DNA from: Algibacter sp. L1A34
GTDB taxonomy: Bacteria; Bacteroidota; Bacteroidia; Flavobacteriales; Flavobacteriaceae
Assembly (NCBI RefSeq): GCF_009796805.1
Contig: NZ_CP047029.1
Span: 1,043,501 to 1,107,500, forward strand
Length of the DNA stretch: 64,000 nucleotides
Reading direction: 5' to 3'
Shown here: piece after piece, positions 24,546 through 33,244 of the stretch
Position numbering within the stretch: position 1 is the first letter of the stretch
How the letters are laid out: each line of letters opens with the position of its first letter
Position numbers and translations under genes: made by a program
The notes under the pieces: model-generated
The model's database searches: none
Seen by the model: only the letters and a program-made list of their open reading frames with translations
Told to the model about the DNA's origin: nothing

Positions 24546-26681
24546 TTAAAACTTTAATGTAGCACCTATTAAAAAGTTAGAAGTTGCTTGCGGATAGTAC
24601 CCTGAGTAATAACCTGTAGTTGTACCTGTTTGACTTCCAGAATCATCATAATCATAAGATCCGAAATAACCGTTAGACACATATTTTCTATTTAATATGT
24701 TGTTAGCTAATGCAGATAAAGTAATCGACTTAAATATTTTGTTAGTTTTAATAAGGTAGTTTATACTTATATCATTTACAAAATAATCGCTTAAAACAGA
24801 ATCTTCATTATCAATATTCCCCATATACTGTTCGCCAACAAACTTACTTAAAAGTGATAATTGTAAATTTTCTATAGGTGAAAAATTAATAGCGTTCCCA
24901 ATAACAACTTCTGGTGAAAACGAAATATTTGTACTTCCTAAATCGACAACCTCACCATTTATAGACGAATTGAAATTCTCGTTTTTATTAGTACTCAAGG
25001 CAAAATTAGTGGCTATACTAAACATTTTGTTAAATCTAATATTAGCATCAACCTCCAAACCTAAGCGGTAACTTTTGCCGCTAGTTGCTCTAATTGGGCT
25101 TCCAACATCATCCAATTGTCCTGTTAAAACTAATTGGTTTTTATAAAACATATAATATAAATTAGAATTTACACTCACTTTATTTTTATTAAAACGCCAG
25201 CCTAACTCAATATCTTTAAGTGTTTCGTTTTGAGTAACTCCTGCTTCAAAATCATCACGATTAGGTTCTCTATTCGCTATAGCAAACGAGGTGTAAAAAC
25301 TACTAAACTCAGAATTTTTATAAGTTAAACCTACTTTAGGGTTAAAGAAACTAAAACTAGCATCTGCATTAAAATCAACTCTATCAGAATTTAATCCGCC
25401 TGTTTTATAATCTACAAAACGCCCTTGTAAATCAACGAAACCAATAAGTTGATCACTAAATCTAACGGTTGCCTTAGAGAATACACTAAAATCATTTTTA
25501 GTAGCATCACCATCGTAATAATGATCTCTAATATTTGCGTTTGCAGCTAAATCACTACCCCAAATAACTTCTCCAAAATGGTCTCCATCATAAGAACTGT
25601 ACGATAATCCGGTGATAACCTCAACCGCATTGTTCTTATAAGTAACATTAGCATTAACAACGTAGAAATTATTATCTAACCAACGACGCACAATAACATC
25701 CGAATCTTCTTCAATTAAATTATTAAAATCGGCAGCAGATTCTTCTGCTTTGTACTGCTCAAAATATCCTTTTCCTTTAGTATAGTTTAAACCTAAGTTT
25801 GTAGACCAGTTATTATCAAAACGCTCATTCCAATGTAATTGGTAGTGATCTTGCCAGTAATTATCGGTTTCATTATCATAAGTATATGGGTTTTGTCTAC
25901 GATCTTCTTTAAGTTCATCTGCAGTTAAACCATACCATGCTTGGTAAGTTCGCTCTTCATTTCCAAAAGTCAAAGCTTTTATTAATGTGTTACCATCTTT
26001 ATAAACACCTTGTAAAAAATAAGATTTTAAATCTGTAAAAGCACGATCTACATAGCCATCGGATTTTAATTTTGAAAAACGACCAGAAATTTCAAAATGA
26101 TCATTCAGCAAACCTGTACTTAATTTCACGGTATGCTTTCGTGTACCAAAACTTCCAAAACTATTAGAAATTTCACCTGAAGCTTCATCAGAATACGCAT
26201 CGGTTAAAAGATTTAAACTCGCTCCAAAAGCACCAGAACCGTTAGTAGATGTACCAACACCACGTTGCAACTGTAAACTCTCTGTAGATGATGCAAAATC
26301 TCCTAAATTCACAAAAAATGATCCTTGACTTTCAGGATCATTATAAGGAATCCCATTAATAGTAACATTTACACGTGTTCCATCGGTTCCCCGTACACGA
26401 ATACTGGTATAACCTACTCCAGCACCAGCATCACTTGTAGTAACAACTGATGGTAAAAAATTAAGAAGCGTAGGGATATCTTGCCCTAAATTGCGCTTTT
26501 CAAGTTGCTCCTTAGAAAGATTAGAGTGTGTAATTGGCGAATCGGCATTTACACGCACTGCTTTTACTAAAACTTCATCGAGAGTTTCTATTTTAGTAGA
26601 ATCTGTTTGTACTGGGTTTTGTTGTGCATTTGCACAGACTGATAACACAAGAAGTGTTAAAAAAAGAAAAATGTTTTTCAT
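24546..26681 (-). CDS. TonB-dependent outer-membrane receptor, TPP-riboswitch controlled
   Basis: A 711-residue TonB-dependent receptor. It has a signal peptide (MKNIFLFLTLLVLSVCANAQ), a TonB-box-like IETLDEVLV, a plug domain with VRGTDGTRVNVTINGIPYNDPES, and a 22-strand barrel ending in the C-terminal phenylalanine (IGATLKF). Iron receptors look similar, but the TPP riboswitch directly upstream indicates uptake of thiamine or a thiamine precursor, as for the OMR genes with THI elements described in Bacteroidota. It is not a SusC type. It sits directly downstream of the arfB operon, on the same strand. Confidence 0.92.
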   Translation of the reverse strand: MKNIFLFLTLLVLSVCANAQQNPVQTDSTKIETLDEVLVKAVRVNADSPITHSNLSKEQLEKRNLGQDIPTLLNFLPSVVTTSDAGAGVGYTSIRVRGTDGTRVNVTINGIPYNDPESQGSFFVNLGDFASSTESLQLQRGVGTSTNGSGAFGASLNLLTDAYSDEASGEISNSFGSFGTRKHTVKLSTGLLNDHFEISGRFSKLKSDGYVDRAFTDLKSYFLQGVYKDGNTLIKALTFGNEERTYQAWYGLTADELKEDRRQNPYTYDNETDNYWQDHYQLHWNERFDNNWSTNLGLNYTKGKGYFEQYKAEESAADFNNLIEEDSDVIVRRWLDNNFYVVNANVTYKNNAVEVITGLSYSSYDGDHFGEVIWGSDLAANANIRDHYYDGDATKNDFSVFSKATVRFSDQLIGFVDLQGRFVDYKTGGLNSDRVDFNADASFSFFNPKVGLTYKNSEFSSFYTSFAIANREPNRDDFEAGVTQNETLKDIELGWRFNKNKVSVNSNLYYMFYKNQLVLTGQLDDVGSPIRATSGKSYRLGLEVDANIRFNKMFSIATNFALSTNKNENFNSSINGEVVDLGSTNISFSPEVVIGNAINFSPIENLQLSLLSKFVGEQYMGNIDNEDSVLSDYFVNDISINYLIKTNKIFKSITLSALANNILNRKYVSNGYFGSYDYDDSGSQTGTTTGYYSGYYPQATSNFLIGATLKF

Positions 26682-26702
26682 TACGATTATATTTATAATC
26701 GA
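26679..26702 (-). promoter_or_regulatory. Hairpin next to the TonB receptor start codon
   Basis: CGATTAT-AAAT-ATAATCG, a seven-pair stem ending a few bases before the ATG. Together with the aptamer upstream it may form the expression platform by hiding the start region. Inference only. Confidence 0.4.
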
Positions 26703-26787
26703 ATAAAAAGAGGTGATTATTCTTTAAAATTAATTAATTTTCGAAATGCTTAGACAAGCTTAGCATAACTATTCGCACCATTTGCAT

Positions 26788-26869
26788 GATGTTACATTTC
26801 CTAAACAGCATTACCTGTTCTAGGTTCAATGGGTATGATCTCAGCCGATATTAGGCACCCCTTTTTTGA
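26788..26869 (-). promoter_or_regulatory. TPP (thiamine pyrophosphate) riboswitch
   Basis: On the minus strand the conserved thi-box elements appear in order: GGGGTGCC, GGCTGAGATCATACCC, GAACCT, ACAGGTAATGCTG and GGAAATG, with the expected spacing. These are the signature bases of the TPP aptamer. It lies about 107 bases before the receptor start. A six-pair hairpin (CATCAT/ATGGTG) follows, but there is no terminator-type T-run, so control is more likely translational. Confidence 0.93.
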
Positions 26870-26927
26870 GAACGTTGCAAAAGTAAATAACAATTTAGAA
26901 TTAACAATAAGAATAAAACAATTCTTT

Positions 26928-27335
26928 TCAATCTATATTTGGCTTACGCCTATTTACTTTTTTATCAGAAAGGTTCTTTTTGTTTTTTAATCGTTTTCTA
27001 ATAACCGATTTTGGAATTTTTGTTGCAATTCGCCTTTTCGGAATTACAAGCGACGATTTTATTAACGTTAAAAAACGTTTTATAATAAGCTCTTTATTTT
27101 TATGCTGACTTCTACTCTCTCCGCATTGCATTAAAAGCACGTCGTTCTTGGTTAAACGGTGTTTCAACTTTATTAACAAACGTGCTTTTCGAGGTTCGGA
27201 AAACACTAAAGAATTTACCAAATCGAAGCTCAGTTCAATTTTTGAAGATACTTTGTTTACATGCTGTCCGCCCGCACCCGAACTTCTCACCGCTTTAAAT
27301 TGTAACTCTTGAATTAACGCTGCTTCATTAAACAT
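26928..27335 (-). CDS. arfB: Alternative ribosome-rescue factor ArfB (peptidyl-tRNA hydrolase)
   Basis: Releases ribosomes stalled on mRNAs without stop codons. The GGQ catalytic motif is in VRSSGAGGQHVNKVSSKIEL (about residues 16-35), and the C-terminal 40 residues form the long basic tail that reads the empty mRNA channel. At 135 residues it is ArfB (YaeJ)-like rather than RF1/RF2. Its start is one base after the DUF4301 stop; it is the last gene of the six-gene operon. Confidence 0.95.
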   Translation of the reverse strand: MFNEAALIQELQFKAVRSSGAGGQHVNKVSSKIELSFDLVNSLVFSEPRKARLLIKLKHRLTKNDVLLMQCGESRSQHKNKELIIKRFLTLIKSSLVIPKRRIATKIPKSVIRKRLKNKKNLSDKKVNRRKPNID

Positions 27336-27336
27336 A

Positions 27337-28890
27337 TTACCCTTGATGTTCCGGCTTTAAAAGATCATTAACCGTTTTTACCGGACTAAAAGTATTCAAT
27401 GGCACTTCAACAAAAACAGTAATCCAATCGGCCATACTACCATTCCATAAACCGGGAAGTTCTAACGCTTGAATATCGGTTCCATTTTGTGTTTTCATAG
27501 TGATAAAAGCAGCTTCGGGATCAACATAATTTAATAAATTAAACTTTTCACCTTTATAGTTTTTAACACCACAAACTAGATCTGTTGGGTTAAAATGAGT
27601 TGCATTCTTAACAATGTCAGCTTGCGCTTTATTATCTATATCAATTTGAGCAAACTCAACAATTTGTAAAGAAACATCTCCGTTTTTGTCCTTAACCCAA
27701 AACGGACCACCACCAGGCTCACCAACATTTTCAACCATACCGCAAACACGAATAGGTTTATTTAATTTATTTTTCAAGTAATTTTTCTTGTCTTCGGAAG
27801 CCATATCGTCAAATTCATCACCAATAGAGATATTCATTTTGGTTGTAATAAACTGAGCTATTTTCAACATTCCTGCTTCTGAAACCCCTGCTGCTTCATC
27901 TAATTGATTTAAGAAATTAAACGCACGCTCTTGAGCTTCAACTAAAACACCTCCAAGCATTTTTTTATACTCCGAAACATCTTTATTATCATCGAAAACA
28001 ACAATGTTATCAATGTTTTTTATAAAAACAATATCGTGATCTAAGTCGTTTAAATTCTCGATTAAAGCACCATGACCCGCCGGGCGAAACAAAATAGATC
28101 CATCTTCTTTTCTGTAAATTTCATTATCAGTAGTTAAAGCTAATGTTTCCGTTTCTTCTTTTTGATATGAAAAAGAAATATTAAAAACTGTATTTGTTTT
28201 TTCCTCTAAAGCCGATTTAATTTTATCCAATTCAGCATTAAAATATTTATGATGTTTTTCCGAAACTGTAAAATGAAGATTTGCTTTATTATTTGAAGAT
28301 GCATATAAAGTAGATTCTAACAAATGCTCTCTAAAAGCAGTTACTTCAACATTGTTATACTTATGAAATGGTAATAATCCTTTTGGAAAAAAACTATAAT
28401 TTAAAGCATCTTCATCGAGCATCGTTTTTACAAATGCTGTACAAGCTTCACCTTCATTTAAACTATCAAAATTAGGATTTATAGATTTTGCTTTTATTAA
28501 AACGTCATTATAAAATGGAAGTTTTTCTAAGCCTGAAATAAATATTTTTATTAATTTATCATTCTTATTTTCAATGTATTCTTCAATAGATTCTTTGTTC
28601 GCATCAAAGTTTTTAAGAAACTGAAAAAGGAACTTAAACATTCTAGTTGCCGCACCGGAAGCTGGTACAAATTTCACCATATCAAGGCTATTTTGTTTCG
28701 CTTCAAACCCTTTTATATAATTCTGAATTTCAGCATCATTATAACTTTCAATGCCTTTTCCTATATTTCCAGCAGCAATTAAGTTAGAATACGTCATCCC
28801 ATTTTTTATACGAGAAACCTGCGCTTCAACTTGATTTAACGTTATTCCCTTATTTTTAATTTGTTGAATATCTTGTTCAGAAAACATCAT
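27337..28890 (-). CDS. DUF4301 family protein
   Basis: A 517-residue cytoplasmic protein of DUF4301, recognised by FVPASGAATRMFKFL near residue 75-90, FRPAGHGALIENLNDLDHDIVFIKNIDN in the middle and VGEPGGGPFWVKDKNG near residue 390. These are reminiscent of sugar-nucleotide transferases (PASGAATRM, GHGALI), so nucleotidyl-transfer is plausible; no activity is known to me. It lies 4 bases after the NadR-like kinase in the operon. Confidence 0.88.
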   Translation of the reverse strand: MMFSEQDIQQIKNKGITLNQVEAQVSRIKNGMTYSNLIAAGNIGKGIESYNDAEIQNYIKGFEAKQNSLDMVKFVPASGAATRMFKFLFQFLKNFDANKESIEEYIENKNDKLIKIFISGLEKLPFYNDVLIKAKSINPNFDSLNEGEACTAFVKTMLDEDALNYSFFPKGLLPFHKYNNVEVTAFREHLLESTLYASSNNKANLHFTVSEKHHKYFNAELDKIKSALEEKTNTVFNISFSYQKEETETLALTTDNEIYRKEDGSILFRPAGHGALIENLNDLDHDIVFIKNIDNIVVFDDNKDVSEYKKMLGGVLVEAQERAFNFLNQLDEAAGVSEAGMLKIAQFITTKMNISIGDEFDDMASEDKKNYLKNKLNKPIRVCGMVENVGEPGGGPFWVKDKNGDVSLQIVEFAQIDIDNKAQADIVKNATHFNPTDLVCGVKNYKGEKFNLLNYVDPEAAFITMKTQNGTDIQALELPGLWNGSMADWITVFVEVPLNTFSPVKTVNDLLKPEHQG

Positions 28891-28894
28891 TTGT

Positions 28895-29458
28895 TTATTT
28901 AATTAAAAGGTTATCTATATATTTAATAGCTGTTTCAAGACGAGTTTTCATATCACCTTTCAACAACACATAGGGTCGTTTGTTCTTTACTAATTCATCT
29001 TCAAAAGCCTTAAACATAGCTTCTCTTCGTTCTGGCTTGTCACGCAAATCATCTGCTTCCCAAGGCGTGTCAATATAAGTCAAAAAATACAAATCGTAAG
29101 TATTCTCTAACGCGTATTTTTCAAGATCCGGATCACAACTACCTAAGTAATATGCTTCCGAATACACTTTGGTTTCTAACAAATCTGTATCGCAAATTAA
29201 TACGGTATCCGTCTTTTTAGCCAAATCGTTTTCCAGCTTCATTTGGCCTCTAGCAATAGGCAACAAATCTGCTATTTCGCATGTTTTACGCTCGTTATTC
29301 CATTTATCTTGCAAATAATCGCGTGCAAATTCTGGAACCCAAACCGAGTTATAGTATCTAGCTAATTGTCTCGACAAGGTTGTTTTCCCTGTCGATTCTG
29401 GACCAAATAAAACTACTTTTACACAGTTTGAAGGCTCTTGCTTATATTGTTTTTCCAT
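28895..29458 (-). CDS. NadR-like P-loop kinase
   Basis: A 187-residue P-loop protein similar to the kinase domain of NadR, which phosphorylates nicotinamide riboside to NMN. The Walker A is GPESTGKTTLSRQL (about 14-27), followed by VPEFARDYL and the Walker-B-like VLICDTDLLETKVYSE. No adenylyltransferase domain is present. Its start lies inside the PnuC-type transporter gene (40-base overlap), pointing to shared function: import followed by trapping through phosphorylation. Confidence 0.85.
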   Translation of the reverse strand: MEKQYKQEPSNCVKVVLFGPESTGKTTLSRQLARYYNSVWVPEFARDYLQDKWNNERKTCEIADLLPIARGQMKLENDLAKKTDTVLICDTDLLETKVYSEAYYLGSCDPDLEKYALENTYDLYFLTYIDTPWEADDLRDKPERREAMFKAFEDELVKNKRPYVLLKGDMKTRLETAIKYIDNLLIK

Positions 29459-30051
29459 GCTAAATAGCCAAATATGGCAATAAATGTAAATACTAAATAC
29501 TGAAAACTTGTAAATGTAAATCCTTTATAGAAATACAATGGCACTGAAATTATATCTCCCACAATCCAAAATAACCAATTTTCAATTTTTCGTTTAGCCA
29601 TAAGCCACATACCCACAAAAAATATCGCTGTTGTAAGCGTATCAACATACGCCATCCAACTCGTCCATTTCCCAAAAGCATTGTAAACTAAATAAACAAA
29701 TACTAAAGTGGCTAAAAATATAGTTAAACTAAGTTTTTTCTCGTTAAACGTGGTTTTAGAAATAGGTGTAACGTCACTTTCGTCTACTTTACGTGTCCAA
29801 ATATACCAACCATAAACGCTCATAATAAAATAATATGCATTTATCATCATATCTCCTAAAAGCTCCCATTTTAAGAGCAAATAAACAAAGATTAACGTAC
29901 TTATCATACCCGTTGGAAACACCCAAATTTTATTTTGTTTTGAATACCAAACAGAGAACAAACCAAAAATAATGGCTACAACCTCAAGCGCGATATCAAT
30001 AGTTTCATACCCAGAATATTGTTTGAATAAAAATTCGAAAATAGCGTTCAT
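29419..30051 (-). CDS. pnuC: PnuC-family vitamin transporter
   Basis: A 210-residue inner-membrane protein with about seven membrane segments. Family hallmarks: GLFSVWYSKQNKIWVFPTGMIST, MINAYYFIMSVYGWYIW, and NWLFWIVGDIISVPLYFYKG near residue 165. PnuC proteins import nicotinamide riboside; close relatives (PnuT) carry thiamine. Here the coupled NadR-like kinase favours nicotinamide riboside, while the TPP-riboswitch receptor about 2.7 kb downstream favours thiamine. Confidence 0.88.
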   Translation of the reverse strand: MNAIFEFLFKQYSGYETIDIALEVVAIIFGLFSVWYSKQNKIWVFPTGMISTLIFVYLLLKWELLGDMMINAYYFIMSVYGWYIWTRKVDESDVTPISKTTFNEKKLSLTIFLATLVFVYLVYNAFGKWTSWMAYVDTLTTAIFFVGMWLMAKRKIENWLFWIVGDIISVPLYFYKGFTFTSFQYLVFTFIAIFGYLAWKNNISKSLQTV

Positions 30052-30074
30052 AAAAATTATTATCGTGCTTTAAT

Positions 30075-30788
30075 TTATTTCTTTAATGCATTAAAGAACA
30101 ATTCATCTTCTTCAAAAGCCGTACCAATAACTACTAAATCGGCACCCGATTGATATGCTTTTTCCAATTGTTCTAAATTTCGAATACCACCACCAACTAT
30201 TAACGGGATTTCTATTTCCTTTTTTACTTTTGAAATAATAGTTTCCGAAACAGGAAAATCTGCCCCACTTCCGGCTTCTAAATATATTAGTTTCATACCT
30301 AACAACTCACCTGCTTTCGCGGTATCGATAATGTTTTGGGTATTTTTATCAGGCATTGGCAACGTTTCAGTAACCTGCTGCACTGCCGTTTCCTTTCCGC
30401 TTTCAACTAAAATATAACCCGTTGAAATAATTTCTAATTTCGTGTCTCTTAATTTTGAAACCGCTTCCACATGTTTACCTATTAAATATTCCGGATTTCT
30501 CCCAGAAATTAAAGATAAGAACAAAATAGCATCTGCTTTTTTAGTAATTTGAGTAACATCACCCGGGAATAAAACTACGGGTAATTTGGTGTGTTTCTTT
30601 ATTTCTTTGACTAAAACATTAGTAACAAAATCATCAACTATACTCCCGCCTACAAAAATATGTGTAGCTATAGATGTGTTTATTTTTTCAATAAAAGCAC
30701 CTGTTTTTTCAACTAAAAATTTATCAGGATCTATTAAAACCGCAAGTTGCCTTTTACCGCCTTGTATGTTAGAATAAATATTTATCAT
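30075..30788 (-). CDS. Geranylgeranylglyceryl/heptaprenylglyceryl phosphate synthase (GGGPS family)
   Basis: TIM-barrel prenyltransferase that joins sn-glycerol-1-phosphate to a polyprenyl diphosphate, the first step of archaeal-type ether lipids; Bacteroidota carry group II members. Motifs: LAVLIDPDKF at the N-terminus, HIFVGGSI, LPVVLFPGD, IYLEAGSGA and the phosphate-binding IVGGGIRNLEQL and VVIGTAFE. Start chosen at ATG 30788, which overlaps the upstream phosphopantetheinyl transferase stop as ATGA; this gives 237 residues. A longer frame exists but adds seven unlikely residues. Confidence 0.92.
   Translation of the reverse strand: MINIYSNIQGGKRQLAVLIDPDKFLVEKTGAFIEKINTSIATHIFVGGSIVDDFVTNVLVKEIKKHTKLPVVLFPGDVTQITKKADAILFLSLISGRNPEYLIGKHVEAVSKLRDTKLEIISTGYILVESGKETAVQQVTETLPMPDKNTQNIIDTAKAGELLGMKLIYLEAGSGADFPVSETIISKVKKEIEIPLIVGGGIRNLEQLEKAYQSGADLVVIGTAFEEDELFFNALKK
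30313..30322 (+). repeat. Polar decamer GCTTTCGCGG, copy 3
   Basis: Within the GGGPS gene, again in plus-strand orientation although the gene is on the minus strand. Confidence 0.55.
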
Positions 30789-31414
30789 TCTCCAATAGCA
30801 AAAGCACAAACAAATCCTTCAAACTCAAAAAAGTGAACTAAATATCGGTGTTTTTTTTCTTTATAATCAATCCAAGCAATCGTTTCTTCATCTTGCAATT
30901 CAAAAGGAATCACCAAAAAGCATTGTTTAAAACTCGTACCGGGCGTTGCGAAAAGTTTGTATAAGGATTCTTTTACACACCAAACAGTGGTTAGTTTTTT
31001 AATATAATCGACAGCTATTTTATCTAAGTAATCTTCCTCATAGTCAATAAATTTATGGGCAATCACCGTAATTTTATCACGTTGCTTTTCAATATCAATC
31101 CCAATAATATGGCTACTAATAATTACCGCCGAAAAATTAAAAGAATGTGTTATAGAAATTTCTTTACCATCCTTTAAATGTGGTTTACCATTATCATCAT
31201 AAAATAAATCGGCATCCTCATATCCAAATTCCGCAAGTAAGTGGCGTACACTTAAAAACCCACGTTGGTGCAATGTACTCTTCATTCCCAACACCCTTTT
31301 TAAGGTCTCTGGTTTTAAAGTAATTGGATTCATTAAATCATCAAAAGACTCTGTAATCTTCCAGATTTTAACAACAGTTTGTGAATTTGGCGTAATGGTT
31401 TTGTAAAGTGGCAT
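30785..31414 (-). CDS. 4'-phosphopantetheinyl transferase superfamily protein
   Basis: Attaches the 4'-phosphopantetheine arm of CoA to acyl- or peptidyl-carrier proteins. The Sfp-type motifs are present: GKPHLKDGKEISITHSFNFSAVIIS, GIDIEKQRDKI with the magnesium-binding Asp and Glu, and WCVKESLYKLF. Length 209. First gene of the six-gene minus-strand operon, overlapping the GGGPS start by four bases. Confidence 0.93.
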   Translation of the reverse strand: MPLYKTITPNSQTVVKIWKITESFDDLMNPITLKPETLKRVLGMKSTLHQRGFLSVRHLLAEFGYEDADLFYDDNGKPHLKDGKEISITHSFNFSAVIISSHIIGIDIEKQRDKITVIAHKFIDYEEDYLDKIAVDYIKKLTTVWCVKESLYKLFATPGTSFKQCFLVIPFELQDEETIAWIDYKEKKHRYLVHFFEFEGFVCAFAIGE

Positions 31415-31437
31415 TTAATATTCTAAATGTTATTGAT

Positions 31438-31445
31438 TATCTTTG
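31438..31445 (+). promoter_or_regulatory. Predicted ahcY -7 box
   Basis: TATCTTTG, about 100 bases before the ahcY ATG, leaving a long leader. I see no recognised SAH or SAM aptamer in that leader. Confidence 0.45.
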
Positions 31446-31545
31446 CACAATCTTAAACAAATTGTACGATTCTCACGAGCGAATTTAACGATTTTAACAC
31501 GAATCTCAATCCTGTTTAAGTTATTAAATAAAAAAGAACATTGAT

Positions 31546-32862
31546 ATGAGCACAAAAACAATTCCTTACGTAGCTAGCAAAGTTAAAGATCTTTCTCTTG
31601 CAGCTTGGGGACGAAAAGAAATAGAATTAGCCGAAGCAGAGATGCCAGGTTTAATGAGCCTTCGTGAAGAGTACGGTAACTCACAACCACTTAAAGGTTC
31701 GCGTATTGCTGGTTGTTTACACATGACGATACAAACTGCGGTTTTAATCGAAACTTTACAAGCATTAGGTGCCGAGGTAACTTGGAGTTCTTGTAATATT
31801 TTCTCAACTCAAGATCAGGCAGCAGCAGCAATTGCAGCAGCAGGAACAGCAGTTTACGCATGGAAAGGATTAACAGAAGAAGAATTTGATTGGTGTATCG
31901 AGCAAACACTTTTCTTTGGAGAAGATAGAAAACCTTTAAACATGATTCTTGATGATGGTGGCGATTTAACTAACATGGTTTTAGATAAATACCCAGAATT
32001 AGCAGCAGGAATTAACGGGCTTTCAGAAGAAACGACTACAGGTGTTCACCGTCTTTACGAGCGTGTAAAAAACGGAACATTACCAATGCCTGCTATTAAC
32101 GTAAACGATTCTGTAACAAAATCTAAATTCGATAATAAATACGGATGTAAAGAATCTGCAGTAGATGCAATTCGCCGTGCAACCGATATTATGCTTGCCG
32201 GTAAACGTGTAACTGTTTGTGGTTACGGTGATGTTGGTAAAGGTACAGCCGCTTCTTTTAAAGGTGCTGGATCTATTGTAACAGTAACAGAAATCGACCC
32301 AATTTGTGCGCTTCAAGCGGCAATGGACGGTTTTGAAGTTAAGAGACTAGAAACTGTTGTTGGAAATTCAGATATTATTATCACCACTACAGGAAATAAA
32401 GATATTATCCAAGGGCGTCATTTCGAAGCCATGAAAGATAAAGTTATAGTATGTAACATTGGGCACTTCGATAACGAGATCGATATGGCTTGGTTAAACA
32501 AAAACCACGGTAACACAAAAGATACTATCAAACCACAAGTAGATAAATATAATATTAACGGAAACGATATTATTCTTCTTGCAGAAGGACGTTTAGTAAA
32601 CTTAGGTTGTGCAACAGGACACCCAAGTTTTGTAATGTCTAACTCGTTTACAAACCAAACTTTAGCGCAAATCGAACTTTGGACAAACGCAAAAGCATAC
32701 GGAAACGATGTATATATGTTACCAAAACACTTAGACGAAAAAGTAGCAAAATTACACTTAGCAAAAATTGGAGTAGAGCTTACTGAGCTTCGTGAAGAGC
32801 AAGCAACTTACATTGGTGTAACTGTAGACGGACCATACAAACCAGAACATTACAGATACTAA
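31546..32862 (+). CDS. ahcY: Adenosylhomocysteinase
   Basis: Hydrolyses S-adenosylhomocysteine to adenosine and homocysteine, relieving product inhibition of methyltransferases. NAD-binding [17 protein letters not shown] (about residues 225-241), the substrate motif ETTTGVHRL, and the C-terminal [43 protein letters not shown] are diagnostic. Length 438 is normal. Its codon use is biased toward highly expressed genes (many tta/act/gca and acgtaa-type choices). A strong terminator follows. Confidence 0.98.
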   Translation: MSTKTIPYVASKVKDLSLAAWGRKEIELAEAEMPGLMSLREEYGNSQPLKGSRIAGCLHMTIQTAVLIETLQALGAEVTWSSCNIFSTQDQAAAAIAAAGTAVYAWKGLTEEEFDWCIEQTLFFGEDRKPLNMILDDGGDLTNMVLDKYPELAAGINGLSEETTTGVHRLYERVKNGTLPMPAINVNDSVTKSKFDNKYGCKESAVDAIRRATDIMLAGKRVTVCGYGDVGKGTAASFKGAGSIVTVTEIDPICALQAAMDGFEVKRLETVVGNSDIIITTTGNKDIIQGRHFEAMKDKVIVCNIGHFDNEIDMAWLNKNHGNTKDTIKPQVDKYNINGNDIILLAEGRLVNLGCATGHPSFVMSNSFTNQTLAQIELWTNAKAYGNDVYMLPKHLDEKVAKLHLAKIGVELTELREEQATYIGVTVDGPYKPEHYRY

Positions 32863-32915
32863 GAAAACGAAAGTTTTTTTCTACTGAACTTATTTCAGTA
32901 TATCAATTATAAATC

Positions 32916-32947
32916 AAATCCCAAGCAGTTACTGTTTGGGATTTTTT
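32916..32947 (+). terminator. Rho-independent terminator of ahcY
   Basis: Nine-pair stem AAATCCCAA/TTGGGATTT followed by a T-run. Confidence 0.85.
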
Positions 32948-32984
32948 ATTTCAACCTATTTTTGGGCAATTTTATTTTGGTCGA

Positions 32985-33135
32985 AAAGCCCAAAACAAAC
33001 CGCGCTTTCCACTATATCTTTTTCGCGCCACAACATTATCGCTACCCAATTAACAACCTAGCAATACAACATAAAGTCCAAATCAATAAACATTTGGTCA
33101 GCACAAAAAAGGATGCCGCTGCAATCCCTATCGCG
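32985..33135 (-). repeat. Structured intergenic repeat, copy 3 (degenerate, with long insert)
   Basis: On the minus strand the 5' part (from 33135) reads GCGATAGGGATTGCAGCGGC then ATCCTTTTTT, and the 3' part (near 33023-33000) reads AAAAAGATATAGTGGAAAGC. These match the two conserved blocks of copies 1 and 2 (at 39922 and 62749). About 80 bases lie between, in place of the first hairpin loop, including a CCAAAT/ATTTGG hairpin. The closing 3' strand is not recognisable. Confidence 0.6.
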
Positions 33136-33210
33136 AAATTACCGTACAACAGCGGCAAATCAATTTGCAAAGAATTCCACATAAAACATAACAAATTCTA
33201 CACGTATTTT

Positions 33211-33218
33211 TATATTTG
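33211..33218 (+). promoter_or_regulatory. Predicted tyrS -7 box
   Basis: TATATTTG matches TAnnTTTG, 26 bases before the ATG at 33245. Confidence 0.55.
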
Positions 33219-33244
33219 CCAAAGATTACTAAATACACCTAAAA

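Larger units (their letters stand above)
32863..33244. other. 382-bp intergenic region between ahcY and tyrS
   Basis: Contains, in order: a 7-bp hairpin (TACTGAA/TTCAGTA, about 32882-32900), the ahcY terminator, the third degenerate copy of the structured repeat (minus strand), a 7-bp inverted repeat GCCGCTG/CAGCGGC (33114-33120 with 33150-33156), and the tyrS -7 box. A 100-codon open frame crosses it but shows no protein-like features. Confidence 0.6.

Noticed and set aside
31446-31545. Possible SAH or SAM riboswitch in the ahcY leader
   Set aside because: The leader is about 100 bases long, but I see none of the conserved aptamer motifs or stable helices.
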